From Nitrosomonas sp. (GTDB taxonomy: Bacteria; Pseudomonadota; Gammaproteobacteria; Burkholderiales; Nitrosomonadaceae): 64,000 nucleotides of DNA. The notes under the pieces are model-generated. The model saw only the letters and a list, made by a program, of their open reading frames with translations, ran no database searches and was not told where the DNA came from. Positions within the stretch are counted from its first letter, which is position 1; each line of letters opens with the position of its first letter. The position numbers and the translations under genes were made by a program. The stretch spans positions 2,442,178-2,506,177 of the forward strand of contig JADJBK010000006.1 in assembly GCA_016703745.1 (NCBI GenBank), read 5' to 3'. Below are positions 46,743 through 59,189 of the stretch, piece after piece.

Positions 46743-48334
46743 TAAGGTGTGGCATGCGGAATATCAATGGATTGCGCAGCACCATAAGGCCCTTCAAAAC
46801 CATCTGTCTCGATTGTTCTGGTTCGTAGAAAATACTTGCCGCCTTGCGGTCGCGGCAGCGTGATGAAGGCATTTGCTGTTTCCTGATCCAGTAATACCTG
46901 GCTGAATTCCTTATCACGTGCCAGCTGAACATGAAATTTCTGTCCTTCAGTTGCAGTGCGCCACGAAAAAGTGATACTGGATTTGTCTACTTCCAGTTTT
47001 TCCAGAGAGGGCCCTGGAACAGGTACCCGGAATTTCATAGAATCACTGAATGGCCCTGTACCTTCTTCAGCAGCAACAACAGAAGCAATTCGCCAGAAAT
47101 AGTTGCCTGGGGTCAGATCATTCTGCAACTGCAGGCTGGTTTCCGCCACTTCATCGCTAAATAGTAGTGGTGGCAGAAAATTTGACTCGCGGCTGATTTC
47201 AACCAGGTAACGCGATGCGGCTGAGTGTGCTGCCCACTTTAATACGGGTCGCTCGCCAAGCAGGATGGTGTCGGGCTGGGGTGTAATCACAAAAGGAGGT
47301 TCTGGTCGGGCGTTGATCGTTACTGCTTTGATCGCATCATATCCTTCAAGGCCGGACTTATCGATTGCACGCACTCGCAACCAGTAGTTTCCGTCTGGGA
47401 GATCGCCTTCACGAAAAGGAAGCGTAGTGGTTACGAACTCAGTCAGCATATGCTGAAATTCGCTATCCTTTGCAATTTGTACGCGATAGGCCTGTGCACC
47501 GGCAACAGCTCCGACGGGAATAATAAGTGGAAGTCGCTCAAGTAACGCAGGGGTGGTTGACAGATCAGGCGCCGGCAAGAGCCTTACCGGGAGCAAAGGC
47601 GGCATCCCCCTTAAAGTGACCGAGCCATACCCCTTGTCAACATTGACGGCCTGTTTTTCTCCGCTCACTTTCAGCGCACCAGTTAATACTTCGCTGGCGG
47701 TGGCATTATCCTGCAGGACACCAACCCGGAATTTAGTACCTCTTACCGAGCTGATTGCGGAAGGTGTTTTGATGCTGAAACGTGAGTTTGACCTGGGGTT
47801 TTCTGGAACCACACTTTCAACCCGTCCATAGTTGAGTTCGACAGCGGTTTTTATCAGGCCAGCGTTACCGAGAATTTTCAGATTATTCAGACGGATGCTG
47901 CTATTTTCCTGAAGTCGTAAACGTGAACCATCGGAAAACTCGATAGTGACAAAGCTGTCTACCTCACTCAGAATTGCATCGCCGACAAAAAGCTGTAAAT
48001 CGGGTGCTGCCTGCAAAATTTTTTGAGAGTTGCCGCGCTTGACTATTACTTTGCCATGAAGACTGACAATACGCGCGCTGGCAGATTGTCGGGTGGTCCA
48101 CGCCAGTGGAATACGAATTTTTTTCCCGGGTGGAAGGTGATAAGGATTCTGCACGCCATTGAGTTGTTGCAACTGTTTGACATACTTGAAACTTATCAGG
48201 TGCTGTTCAGCGAGATTCCATAGATTGTCACCTGGCCGCACGGTATAAATCCAGTCGTCTGCCAGTAAGCAAGATCCCTGTAGTATCAGGCAAGTAGTCA
48301 GAAGCCTCAGGATCATGATCAAACGTCTTCTCAT
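46700..48334 (-). CDS. LysM-FecR domain protein with C-terminal membrane anchor
   Basis: The 544-residue protein has a signal peptide (1-25), a LysM peptidoglycan-binding domain (about 29-76), a FecR domain (about 90-220; SIRLNNLKILGNAG and RGTKFRVG segments), fibronectin-III-like repeats (about 260-525) and a C-terminal hydrophobic helix (529-544). FecR-LysM proteins are often found beside CHASE2 sensors; the 43-base overlap suggests they work together. It probably sits in the periplasm tethered to wall and membrane and feeds a signal to CHASE2. The partner role is inferred from context. Confidence 0.88.
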   Translation of the reverse strand: MRRRLIMILRLLTTCLILQGSCLLADDWIYTVRPGDNLWNLAEQHLISFKYVKQLQQLNGVQNPYHLPPGKKIRIPLAWTTRQSASARIVSLHGKVIVKRGNSQKILQAAPDLQLFVGDAILSEVDSFVTIEFSDGSRLRLQENSSIRLNNLKILGNAGLIKTAVELNYGRVESVVPENPRSNSRFSIKTPSAISSVRGTKFRVGVLQDNATASEVLTGALKVSGEKQAVNVDKGYGSVTLRGMPPLLPVRLLPAPDLSTTPALLERLPLIIPVGAVAGAQAYRVQIAKDSEFQHMLTEFVTTTLPFREGDLPDGNYWLRVRAIDKSGLEGYDAIKAVTINARPEPPFVITPQPDTILLGERPVLKWAAHSAASRYLVEISRESNFLPPLLFSDEVAETSLQLQNDLTPGNYFWRIASVVAAEEGTGPFSDSMKFRVPVPGPSLEKLEVDKSSITFSWRTATEGQKFHVQLARDKEFSQVLLDQETANAFITLPRPQGGKYFLRTRTIETDGFEGPYGAAQSIDIPHATPYWLIILLLPLLVLL

Positions 48335-48774
48335 AAACTACCTTTATTCAGTCTCGTGAACCTGATTATCAAGTACCTGAGGCCACCTTTTCTGAATTAT
48401 ATTTAAAGTCGATATCAGCATTACCAGTATTTTTCACTGCATGGTGATGCCGTCGTCATTCAGAGACGATTCTAACCCGAACCAATTTTGAATACTACTA
48501 AATAGTTAAGCCATCGTGGTCTTGTCTCCATCAAGCTGATTTAAACAGCGCTTATCAATGCTGGTTATTCTGATGTGCGCAGAGTAAACAATATAGAAAA
48601 AAACGGAAGCAGGATGTAATCGAATAACACTATTAATGGGTTGCTGTTTAATCAATCGTTTTGGCAGAAAGGCCACTAATGTTCACCCTGGTGTTGCAGT
48701 CCAACGTGGGAGACTGACAGTAATAGCGCTGCCGTTACTTTTCCTTTTGATCTGAATTCTTTTCAACGCAAATC
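48335..48774. other. Divergent intergenic stretch upstream of the FecR and flgA-like genes
   Basis: About 440 bases, with promoters for both directions expected. I see no gene, no strong stem-loop and no exact flagellar sigma-28 site (GCCGATAA). Confidence 0.6.
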
Positions 48775-49458
48775 ATGAAATTCAAACTGATCGGGTTTTT
48801 CTGCTGTGTGCTCTCCACCCTGAGTACAGCAGCAGAGTTAACAGCGTCCAATATAATCGTTGAGGCAATTGAAAATTTTGTTGTGCGGGAAACCCGAAAC
48901 CTTCCAGGTAATATCATCATTAAATCCAGTGTGCCGAATTCCCACTTGGCCCGCCAGCCTTGTGAGCACATGGAAGCATTTTTGCCTGAGGGTGCAAGTA
49001 TATGGGGAAGATTCTCGATTGGAGTGCGTTGCCACGGAGCAAATGGCTGGATACTTTATGTGCCGGTTGAGATAGCTGTTATTGCACAAGTTGTTCATAC
49101 TACGCATACAATTTCTAGCGGCAAACAACTATTGGCACAGGATATGGTAATGAAGGAAGTTGATCTGACCCGCTACTCAAGGGATGTGCTTCTCGATTTC
49201 CGGCAAGTAATCGGGAAAATGACGGCCACCTCTGTCGCAGCAGGTCAACCCATCCGCCAGATCCAGTTACGCGCCCCACACGTCATTACACGTGGCCAAA
49301 AAGTGCGGTTAATGGCAACAGGGAAAGGTTTTAGCGTCAGTACTGAGGGTAGTGCCCTAACGAATGCTGCAGCAGGTGAATTGGTACAGATACGCAATTC
49401 CACAGGACGTGTGATCAGTGGCCTGGCTCATCAGGACGGCTATGTTGAGATCAGGTAG
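48775..49458 (+). CDS. flgA: Flagellar P-ring assembly chaperone FlgA-like protein
   Basis: FlgA is a periplasmic chaperone for assembly of the flagellar P-ring protein FlgI. The 227-residue product has a signal peptide (about 1-20), an N-terminal domain and a C-terminal SAF domain with the family-typical AAGQPIRQIQLRAPHVITRG and VQIRNSTGRVISGLA. It stands alone here, not next to flgB or flgM, so it is either an orphan flgA or a paralogue. Family membership is firm; flagellar use depends on genes outside the window. Confidence 0.87.
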   Translation: MKFKLIGFFCCVLSTLSTAAELTASNIIVEAIENFVVRETRNLPGNIIIKSSVPNSHLARQPCEHMEAFLPEGASIWGRFSIGVRCHGANGWILYVPVEIAVIAQVVHTTHTISSGKQLLAQDMVMKEVDLTRYSRDVLLDFRQVIGKMTATSVAAGQPIRQIQLRAPHVITRGQKVRLMATGKGFSVSTEGSALTNAAAGELVQIRNSTGRVISGLAHQDGYVEIR

Positions 49459-49797
49459 TAAAATTGATCGATAGCCTGCCGATTGATCCTGTCTGCTTCT
49501 ATCTATTCGGTATTTTGGATCGCTTTATTTCTTTCTGGCAGAAAAGCAGAGATATTCATGGCCGTGCATCTGGTCATGATGTTTCAAACAACTAAAAAAT
49601 TTTTGATGTTTAATGGGATGGCTCAAAAAAAACCCTGCCGAAAGGGCAGGGTAAAGGCCTCGTCAATAAAAGGAGAACATCAATTACGTGATGTCATCAT
49701 AATACTTTGCTTTGTTAAGCATAACGTTTGTTAAGCCGGTTTTAATCCCGTTATTCTTATTTTTGCCATAAGCATTTGCATATTTTGTAGAGAAATA
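49459..49797. other. Convergent intergenic stretch between flgA-like and ankyrin genes
   Basis: About 340 bases, with one terminator for the reverse-strand ankyrin gene at 49625-49652. The short forward reading frame from 49483 runs through that stem and has no domain, so no gene is called. Confidence 0.7.
49625..49652 (-). terminator. Rho-independent terminator of the ankyrin gene
   Basis: CCCTGCC (49633-49639) pairs with GGCAGGG (49645-49651). On the reverse strand the stem is followed by eight T (49625-49632). It is a textbook terminator about 145 bases beyond the ankyrin stop. Confidence 0.88.
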
Positions 49798-50760
49798 CTA
49801 TTGGGCGACGTTCTTGAGTAGTTCGATAATAACGGGGTCTTTAGCCATATCCATTGCGATTTTTCCACTGGTCGTAATAATGGTGGGATCAGCACCCCGT
49901 TCGAGTAATAATTGAACGGTTTGTGCGTTCTCATGCAGGGCCGCCCACATTAATGCAGTCACACCATCCTGATTCTGCTGGTTTATGTTGGCACCTTTGG
50001 CGAGTAAAAGCTCGATAACCGCGTTATGGCCATTCTGCGCGGCTAGAATCAGTGCGGTGAAGTCGTTAGTCGCCTTGAGATCGGGCAAAGCGCCGTGAGC
50101 CAGGAGGGCTTCGACAACATCTGAATAACCTGAAAGTGATGCCAGGAAAAGTGCGGAAGCACCGTTTTCATCCTGCAGGTTAGGTTTTGCCCCGTTGGCT
50201 AATAACGCTTTGACAACGTTAAGATGGCCGTTCTGTGCGGCCAGGTGTAACGCCGTAACCTGGTTTTCACTCTTTAAATCAGGTTTGGCCTTGTATTTCA
50301 ATAATAGGTTTACCATCTTAATGTTACCTTTAACGGCTGCCAGCATTAGCGGTGACAGGCCGTTCTTGTCCTGCAGATCCGGATTGGCCTTGTTTGTGAG
50401 TAATATTTCAACGATAGGTAAATGGAGATTCTTAACTGCCAGCAGGAGCGGAGTGCCTTTTTGGATATTAGCAAGATCTACAGATGCCTTGTGTTTCAAT
50501 AACAGGGTAACGATTTCTTCATGGCCATTCTGGGCGGCAACGGATAGTGCAGAAAATCCATCCGGATTTTGCAGATCAATTTTAATATTTTCATCGATCA
50601 GTTTCGTGACTGTGGCCGTATCGCCGGTTAAAGCGGCCTTGAGAAAATCTTGCTCATTATTTGCATATAACGTTGGAATCTGTAATATGAACAATAGGAC
50701 GAGAGCGGATAAGTAGTGTTTTTTTTGGTGCCCGAGCCGGGCAAGTAATCGTGTTTTCAT
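49798..50760 (-). CDS. Exported ankyrin-repeat protein
   Basis: The 320-residue protein has an N-terminal hydrophobic segment (about 16-34) that acts as a signal peptide or anchor, then about eight ankyrin repeats (about 40-310) with the G-SALxxAAxxGHxxVxxLLL pattern. Ankyrin arrays bind proteins, and nothing catalytic is visible. It starts 57 bases after sdhA on the same strand, exactly where sdhB would be in the usual sdhCDAB order. It may be co-transcribed with sdhA, since no terminator was seen between them. Confidence 0.9.
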   Translation of the reverse strand: MKTRLLARLGHQKKHYLSALVLLFILQIPTLYANNEQDFLKAALTGDTATVTKLIDENIKIDLQNPDGFSALSVAAQNGHEEIVTLLLKHKASVDLANIQKGTPLLLAVKNLHLPIVEILLTNKANPDLQDKNGLSPLMLAAVKGNIKMVNLLLKYKAKPDLKSENQVTALHLAAQNGHLNVVKALLANGAKPNLQDENGASALFLASLSGYSDVVEALLAHGALPDLKATNDFTALILAAQNGHNAVIELLLAKGANINQQNQDGVTALMWAALHENAQTVQLLLERGADPTIITTSGKIAMDMAKDPVIIELLKNVAQ

Positions 50761-50817
50761 AAGCTTCGTATTGGGTTGTTTTTTAATTAGCGGATAAAGT
50801 AATGTCCGATAGGCTGG

Positions 50818-52581
50818 TTAGTAGGTTCTTGGTTTAGGAGGGAAAGATTCTACCGTAAGTGGTTTCAGTCTCACCGGTTTATAATCAAGCCGCTGATCCT
50901 GACTGAAAAATAATGTGTGTTTTAGCCAGTTACGATCATCCCGCTCAGGATAGTCATCACGTGCATGTGCACCTCGGCTTTCCAGTCTGGCCTGAGCCGA
51001 AACCATAGTGGCAATTGCTACTTCGATCAGATTATCCAGTTCCAGCGCTTCTATCCGGGCTGTATTGAATATGCGGCTTTTATCACGGATTTCGGTTTGT
51101 CTGACCTGTTGAGCAGTTTCATTGATTTTGCTGACCCCTTGTGTCAATAGATCTGGGAAGCGAAACACACCGCAGTAGTGCTGCATAGTTTTACGCAGCA
51201 CCGCACCAGTTTTCGCAACAGAAGTGCCATCTTTCTGTGTTTCGAGGCGAGATAGGCGCGACAGGGTGAGTTCGGCGGCATCTTCGGGTAACAGTTGATG
51301 GTGATGACTGTTTTTGAGGTCCTCAATAATCTGCTCACCTGCCGCACGACCGAATACAACGATATCCAGCAGGGAGTTGGTGCCCAGGCGGTTAGCACCG
51401 TGTACAGATACGCAGGCGCATTCGCCGACCGCATACAAACCAGTCACTACTTCTTCTGGTCCGGTTTTGTAAGGGGCAACAACCTGGCCATGAAAATTGG
51501 TAGGTATGCCACCCATCATGTAGTGCGCAGTTGGAACCACCGGTATGGGCTGATCGATTGGATCGACGTGTGCGAATTTCAGGGCAATGTCGCGGATACC
51601 TGGTAGCTTGGATTTGATCATTTCTGCACCAAGGTGATCGAGTTTCAATAACAGATGATCATGATTCGGTCCACAGCCACGGCCTTGCAGAATTTCGGTC
51701 GTTAGTGCACGTGATACCACATCGCGGCTGGCAAGATCCTTTGCATTTGGCGCATACCGCTCCATGAAGCGCTCGCCTGCATTGTTGAGTAGATAACCTC
51801 CTTCACCGCGTACTGCCTCGCTGATGAGCACGCCTGCGCCATAAACGCCGGTTGGGTGAAATTGCCAGAATTCCATATCTTCCAGCGGTATGCCGGCACG
51901 GGCTACCATACCCAACCCATCACCAGTATTGATAAAAGCGTTAGTACTGGCTTCAAAAATCTGGCCTGCACCACCTGTGGCCAGTAGGGTTGCACGTGCC
52001 TGCAGCAGCATGGTTTCACCGGTTTCCATCTCCAGCGCAGTAACTCCCAGGACATCCCCTTGTTGATTGCGCACTAAATCCAGTCCCAGCCACTCGACGA
52101 AAAACTGGGTATTGGCGCTGACATTACGCTGATAAAGGGTGTGCAGCATGGCATGTCCGGTCCGGTCTGCCACCGCGCAGGAACGAGTAGCCTGGGCGCC
52201 GCCAAAATGCTGGGATTGTCCACCAAATGGCCGCTGGTAAATTTTGCCGTTTTTCAGTCGATCGAACGGCATGCCAAAGTGCTCGAGCTCGTAGACAATT
52301 TCCGGCGCCTTGCGGCACATGTATTCGATGGCATCCTGGTCGCCAAGGTAATCGGAGCCTTTAACCGTGTCGTACATATGCCAGTGCCAGTTGTCCTCGC
52401 TGACATTACCGAGCGATGCGGCAATTCCGCCCTGTGCAGCCACCGTATGCGAGCGTGTGGGGAATACTTTGGATAACACTGCTACCTTGAGACCCGCTTC
52501 GGACAGCTGTAAGGCAGCGCGCATGCCAGCACCTCCGGCACCGACAATTACAACATCAAATTTTCTTGTATTTATTGCCAC
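50818..52581 (-). CDS. sdhA: Succinate dehydrogenase flavoprotein subunit
   Basis: SdhA oxidises succinate with covalent FAD and feeds electrons to SdhB and quinone. The 587-residue protein has the dinucleotide motif [15 protein letters not shown], the FAD-linking His in [13 protein letters not shown], and the HPTGVYGAG and [13 protein letters not shown] motifs. A GTG start at 52581, one base after the sdhD stop, gives the family length; a longer frame overlaps sdhD. No sdhB follows, which is unusual. Confidence 0.97.
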   Translation of the reverse strand: MAINTRKFDVVIVGAGGAGMRAALQLSEAGLKVAVLSKVFPTRSHTVAAQGGIAASLGNVSEDNWHWHMYDTVKGSDYLGDQDAIEYMCRKAPEIVYELEHFGMPFDRLKNGKIYQRPFGGQSQHFGGAQATRSCAVADRTGHAMLHTLYQRNVSANTQFFVEWLGLDLVRNQQGDVLGVTALEMETGETMLLQARATLLATGGAGQIFEASTNAFINTGDGLGMVARAGIPLEDMEFWQFHPTGVYGAGVLISEAVRGEGGYLLNNAGERFMERYAPNAKDLASRDVVSRALTTEILQGRGCGPNHDHLLLKLDHLGAEMIKSKLPGIRDIALKFAHVDPIDQPIPVVPTAHYMMGGIPTNFHGQVVAPYKTGPEEVVTGLYAVGECACVSVHGANRLGTNSLLDIVVFGRAAGEQIIEDLKNSHHHQLLPEDAAELTLSRLSRLETQKDGTSVAKTGAVLRKTMQHYCGVFRFPDLLTQGVSKINETAQQVRQTEIRDKSRIFNTARIEALELDNLIEVAIATMVSAQARLESRGAHARDDYPERDDRNWLKHTLFFSQDQRLDYKPVRLKPLTVESFPPKPRTY

Positions 52582-52582
52582 G

Positions 52583-52942
52583 CTAGCCCCACAGAATGTA
52601 TACAAACCAAGCAAAATAGAATAAGAGTGCAGTAATCACTATGATCTGGATTGTTAAGCGAACAGCCATTGGATGAATGTAATCCATTAACACATTGCGC
52701 ACACCTACCCACGCATGCCAGCATAATGCGAGAAAAAACAGCAAAGATGCTATTTGCATCCACTGGTTGTTGAATAACGATCTGATTTCACCGTAATCGA
52801 TGGGGTGGCGCGAAATTACAAATATGGCAATAAATGCGGTATAAAGTACCATCAACACTGCAGTTACACGTTGTGTCAACCAGTCGCGCAAGCCAAAATG
52901 TGCTCCAGTCACCACTCGGTTTGATCGCCTTACCATAACCAT
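52583..52942 (-). CDS. sdhD: Succinate dehydrogenase membrane anchor subunit SdhD
   Basis: The 119-residue protein has three transmembrane helices and the family segments [18 protein letters not shown] and [16 protein letters not shown]. With SdhC it holds haem b and the quinone site. Its start overlaps sdhC by 13 bases and its stop is one base from sdhA. Confidence 0.95.
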   Translation of the reverse strand: MVMVRRSNRVVTGAHFGLRDWLTQRVTAVLMVLYTAFIAIFVISRHPIDYGEIRSLFNNQWMQIASLLFFLALCWHAWVGVRNVLMDYIHPMAVRLTIQIIVITALLFYFAWFVYILWG

Positions 52943-53331
52943 ACTCCGACCAATGCTGTTAAAATAATGCCCGAGAATAGCGCTAGCTTACTACTGAAGC
53001 GCGCTTGTGGCAGGGATAAGCCCAAATGCAGGTCAAGAGCAAGATGACGAACCCCTGCGCATAGATGGTGTAGATAGAACCAGGCTGCCAGTAACAGTAA
53101 TAATTTGGCTATTGGGTGCTCAAGATTGAACAGTAAATGAGCGAAGCCTTCTGGGGAGTACAATGCCGTTTGCAACGCATACAGTATCAGTGGTATCCCG
53201 GGAAAGAATAGCAGTATCCCGCTGATGCGGTGCAGAATGGAGACAATGGCGGGCAGTGGCTGCCTGATGCGCAGCAGATCAAGATATTTCGGCCCCTTTT
53301 TTTTTGGAAAATGCGCTTCCATAAAAGTCAT
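52930..53331 (-). CDS. sdhC: Succinate dehydrogenase cytochrome b subunit SdhC
   Basis: The 133-residue protein has three membrane helices, the quinone-site-region motif SILHRISGILLF and the haem-ligand region HHLCAGVRHLALD. It leads the sdhCDA operon and is divergent from pyrG, with 166 bases between that should hold both promoters. Confidence 0.96.
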   Translation of the reverse strand: MTFMEAHFPKKKGPKYLDLLRIRQPLPAIVSILHRISGILLFFPGIPLILYALQTALYSPEGFAHLLFNLEHPIAKLLLLLAAWFYLHHLCAGVRHLALDLHLGLSLPQARFSSKLALFSGIILTALVGVWLW

Positions 53332-53470
53332 CCCGAGTTGTTTAGGAACGGTAACTGCGCCGGTGCTTTATTATTTGACTGGTATTTTAGTCCAATTCTC
53401 TCACATCGGCTCATCAACTTTGTCTGGAGTGGTCTGCCCGTGAGCTTTTTGTACAACGTGAACCCAATAA

Positions 53471-55171
<1,701 letters not shown>

Positions 55172-55240
55172 TTGGCGAGCCATCAGATTTTTTAAAAAAT
55201 AACGACCCATTTAATTTAATTAGATAATACAAATGAATAA

Positions 55241-56542
<1,302 letters not shown>

Positions 56543-56549
56543 AAATGTA

Positions 56550-56831
56550 ATGAAAGCTTTGGCTGTCGTACTGATTGCTCTGATTGTGCTAGCTCAATAT
56601 CCGTTGTGGTATGGCAAGGGCGGCTGGCTGGAAATAATGCAGATGAAGCAGGAGGTAATTGCCCTGCAGGAAAGCAATCAGCTCTTGCTGCAAGAAAATA
56701 CTATCCTGGAAGCTGAGGTTGATAATCTAAAGGTGGGGTTGGATGCTATCGAGGAACTCGCCCGCAGTGAATTGGGCATGATTCGTCAAAATGAATTATT
56801 TTTCCGCGTGCTGGCGCAGGAGCTAAGATAA
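56550..56831 (+). CDS. ftsB: Cell division protein FtsB
   Basis: FtsB is a small bitopic protein of the FtsQLB divisome core. The 93-residue product has a transmembrane helix (about 3-20), a coiled coil (about 30-65) and the ARSELGMIRQNELFFRV segment that binds FtsQ/FtsL partners. The eno-ftsB order is conserved in Betaproteobacteria and Gammaproteobacteria. Confidence 0.95.
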   Translation: MKALAVVLIALIVLAQYPLWYGKGGWLEIMQMKQEVIALQESNQLLLQENTILEAEVDNLKVGLDAIEELARSELGMIRQNELFFRVLAQELR

Positions 56832-56894
56832 TAGGCGTATGGCTGCAAGGCAATTGTTGCAATGTTATATGTGGATTGCGATTATGGACAAACA

Positions 56895-57137
56895 ATGATA
56901 TTGAAATGGATAGCTTTGATTGTACTAGGAGTGTTGATTTACTGGTTTGTTAAACAGGTGCGACAAACTAATCAGCAAGATAATAATCACCGTACCGCAA
57001 TTGAAGACATGGTCTGTTGCGCCCATTGCGGGGTACATCTGCCAAAAAGTGAGAGTATCGCCAGTCAGGGAAAGTATTTTTGTAATACAAGTCATTTCCA
57101 GCAATATCGGGATGTTATAAAAGGCGTTGATGAGTAA
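56895..57137 (+). CDS. Small membrane protein with cysteine-rich zinc-ribbon-like tail (PP0621-like)
   Basis: The 80-residue protein (from ATG 56895) has one N-terminal helix (about 4-18), then a MVCCAHCGVHLPKSES...GKYFCNTSHFQQY tail. The spacing Cys-x2-Cys...Cys/His resembles the metal-binding tail of the PP0621 family, usually encoded just before two-component genes in Betaproteobacteria. The function is unknown. A longer frame from 56862 adds 11 residues without hydrophobic character and is less likely. Confidence 0.82.
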   Translation: MILKWIALIVLGVLIYWFVKQVRQTNQQDNNHRTAIEDMVCCAHCGVHLPKSESIASQGKYFCNTSHFQQYRDVIKGVDE

Positions 57138-57969
57138 GTCTTTTGGTGATGAATAATCCCATTGGTCAACGGCATCTCTAAAGAATCTGCACCTCGTCTT
57201 ATTTACCCCTCAAAAAATTTTTAGAGACGGGTGCCCGTCAAATGAGCTGGGCAGAAATAATATCAAACGAATTTTTCTGCTGTTTTATGAGTAGTCGTCG
57301 AGATTGGTTACAAGGTGATGAGCCGTGGTTCATTTGCTTTGGTTATCAATTGCTACGCGTGTTGGGTTTTTTCCTTTCAATGCTGCGATCTTGATTTTCA
57401 CCGTGGTGACAACTTATTCAAGTATCGTCAACCTCCATCAGTTTGTGTAGTTGATAAATCCATTTCGCTGCCCTATGGCAGGGTAGACTTGTGCCACATG
57501 TTCAATTGTGCGAAATGCCACATTAACAAGCCTGCCCGATCATTAAGATATTCTTGGTGTTGATGCCAGGGTCGTTCATCTTGACGAGATGCTGTTGAAT
57601 TTGCATTGGATTGCCCATAGTTAGTGGTTGGCTTCTATTGAAGAGGGCTGGAGCTAATATCTTTTTCACATTCCTGATCAAATTTTTTTTGATAAAAAAG
57701 AGAGGCGCGCTAAATAGGGTTACTTTGTCGGAAATTTTTACACTTTGAAAGGCCAATTAAATGTGCATTATTTAACATCCTGAAAAATAGTGTATAAAAT
57801 TAATGGCATGAATTGTGCTGTATATAGAATATAAGATCATTATAAAGACGAATAAACCTGGTTTGTGACCGGTGTTATCGCTTCACCCCAGCATGTTACA
57901 AATTTTTTCTTTAACGAGTTATCCAGGCGAAATCTGTAGGTTCCGGCAGGTATTGATCGAGGAGGTATC
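57138..57969. other. Long non-coding stretch before the two-component genes
   Basis: About 830 bases, the longest gap in the window. It contains a GC-rich hairpin GACGG/CCGTC (57226-57239) preceded by an A/T palindrome (57210-57225), and an AT-rich zone near 57750-57850 that should hold the promoter of the kinase gene. Short frames on both strands (for example 57315-57563) have no recognisable domain. It may be the remains of a lost gene. Confidence 0.55.
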
Positions 57970-59184
57970 ATGAGTTACAAACTAGATGTTGGCAAAGTCA
58001 GCAGCATCAAAAATAATATCAAGATCGAGTTGCTGAATAGTCTTTTCCAGAAAAGAGAAAATCCCGGTCGGCGCAGTGCCGATTTGAACGCTGAGCGATT
58101 GCGTGCTGAGCGAGATGCGCTACTCAAAGAAATCCCGATTGCCATTTTCTATCTTGATACGGATTTGCGCTATACCAGTGTCAGTCTCGCGTTTGCCAGA
58201 AGTGTCGGATTAACGATCAGTGAGGTGATAGGTAAAACAGTTTTTGAATTGTTCCCCCCCGGTCTGGCGACAAATCTCCAGGAAAAATATCGCTATACGC
58301 TTGATTCTGGTGAATCTGTTACCGACTTAAGTTACAGCATTACCCAAAAGAATGGACAGCAGGTTCATTTTTCGACTGAGCTCGCTCCTTTTTATGATAA
58401 TAGTGGCCAGATCGCTGGTTTGGTTGGGGTTAGCAGCGATATCAGCAGGCTGACAGAGGCCAGTTTAGACATAGCTAGAACATCTGAGGATAACTATAGA
58501 CTTTTGGCAGAAAACAGATTGCTGACCCGTCGACTCTATGAGATTCAGGAAGACGAGCGTCATCATATTGCGCGAGAATTGCATGATGAGTTAGGTCAGT
58601 GGCTAACGGCATTACGCGCTGAATTGCAGGTGGTTATTGGGCACGTTGAGCGGGATTCCGCCATTTATGAGCGTGTCCAGTCGATTAAAGAAATTGCAAA
58701 TACCATGCATGGCGTCGTTCATGACATGTTGCAGGAATTGCGGCCAGTAATGCTCGATAAGCTGGGGCTGGTCGATAGTCTTCGTGAATTACAGAATGAC
58801 TGGTGTAGACACCATCCACATATCAATTTTGAGCTGATGATATCGGACAGTATTGGTGGCGCAGGCGCATTTGACAAAATAGTTTCTATTACAATCTATC
58901 GTTTGATTCAGGAAGCGTTCAATAACGTTTGCAAGCATGCGCGAGCCAGGAAGGTGGTGGTGCAATTGGGTCGAGAAAAGAACTCGCCTATACTCCCTGA
59001 TACTTTGCTTTTGAGTGTGGAGGATGATGGAATCGGCTTTGATATTGAGCAAAAATCTGTAGGTTTGGGATTGCTTGGCATGCGTGAAAGAGTTATTGCT
59101 GCCGGTGGCGAATTTTTGCTGCAAAGTTCACCCGGCAACGGCGTTCAGATTGCTGTCAGATTACCGCTTGAGTCGCACAGTTAA
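57970..59184 (+). CDS. PAS-domain sensor histidine kinase of the NarX/HisKA_3 type
   Basis: The 404-residue protein has a PAS domain (about 50-162), a coiled coil, a HisKA_3 dimerisation domain with phospho-accepting His205 (RHHIARELHDELGQ), and an HATPase domain with N-box EAFNNVCKHARA and G-box DDGIGF, GLGLLGMRERV. There is no transmembrane segment, so it senses a cytoplasmic signal. GGAGGT lies right before the ATG. It is 5 bases from the response regulator gene, its obvious partner. Confidence 0.93.
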   Translation: MSYKLDVGKVSSIKNNIKIELLNSLFQKRENPGRRSADLNAERLRAERDALLKEIPIAIFYLDTDLRYTSVSLAFARSVGLTISEVIGKTVFELFPPGLATNLQEKYRYTLDSGESVTDLSYSITQKNGQQVHFSTELAPFYDNSGQIAGLVGVSSDISRLTEASLDIARTSEDNYRLLAENRLLTRRLYEIQEDERHHIARELHDELGQWLTALRAELQVVIGHVERDSAIYERVQSIKEIANTMHGVVHDMLQELRPVMLDKLGLVDSLRELQNDWCRHHPHINFELMISDSIGGAGAFDKIVSITIYRLIQEAFNNVCKHARARKVVVQLGREKNSPILPDTLLLSVEDDGIGFDIEQKSVGLGLLGMRERVIAAGGEFLLQSSPGNGVQIAVRLPLESHS

Positions 59185-59189
59185 CTGAC

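Noticed and set aside
49483..49734. Forward reading frame after the flgA-like gene
   Set aside because: It runs through the terminator of the ankyrin gene and has no domain or ribosome binding site.
57315..57756. Overlapping short frames on both strands
   Set aside because: No family resemblance or start signals; composition is compatible with random open frames.
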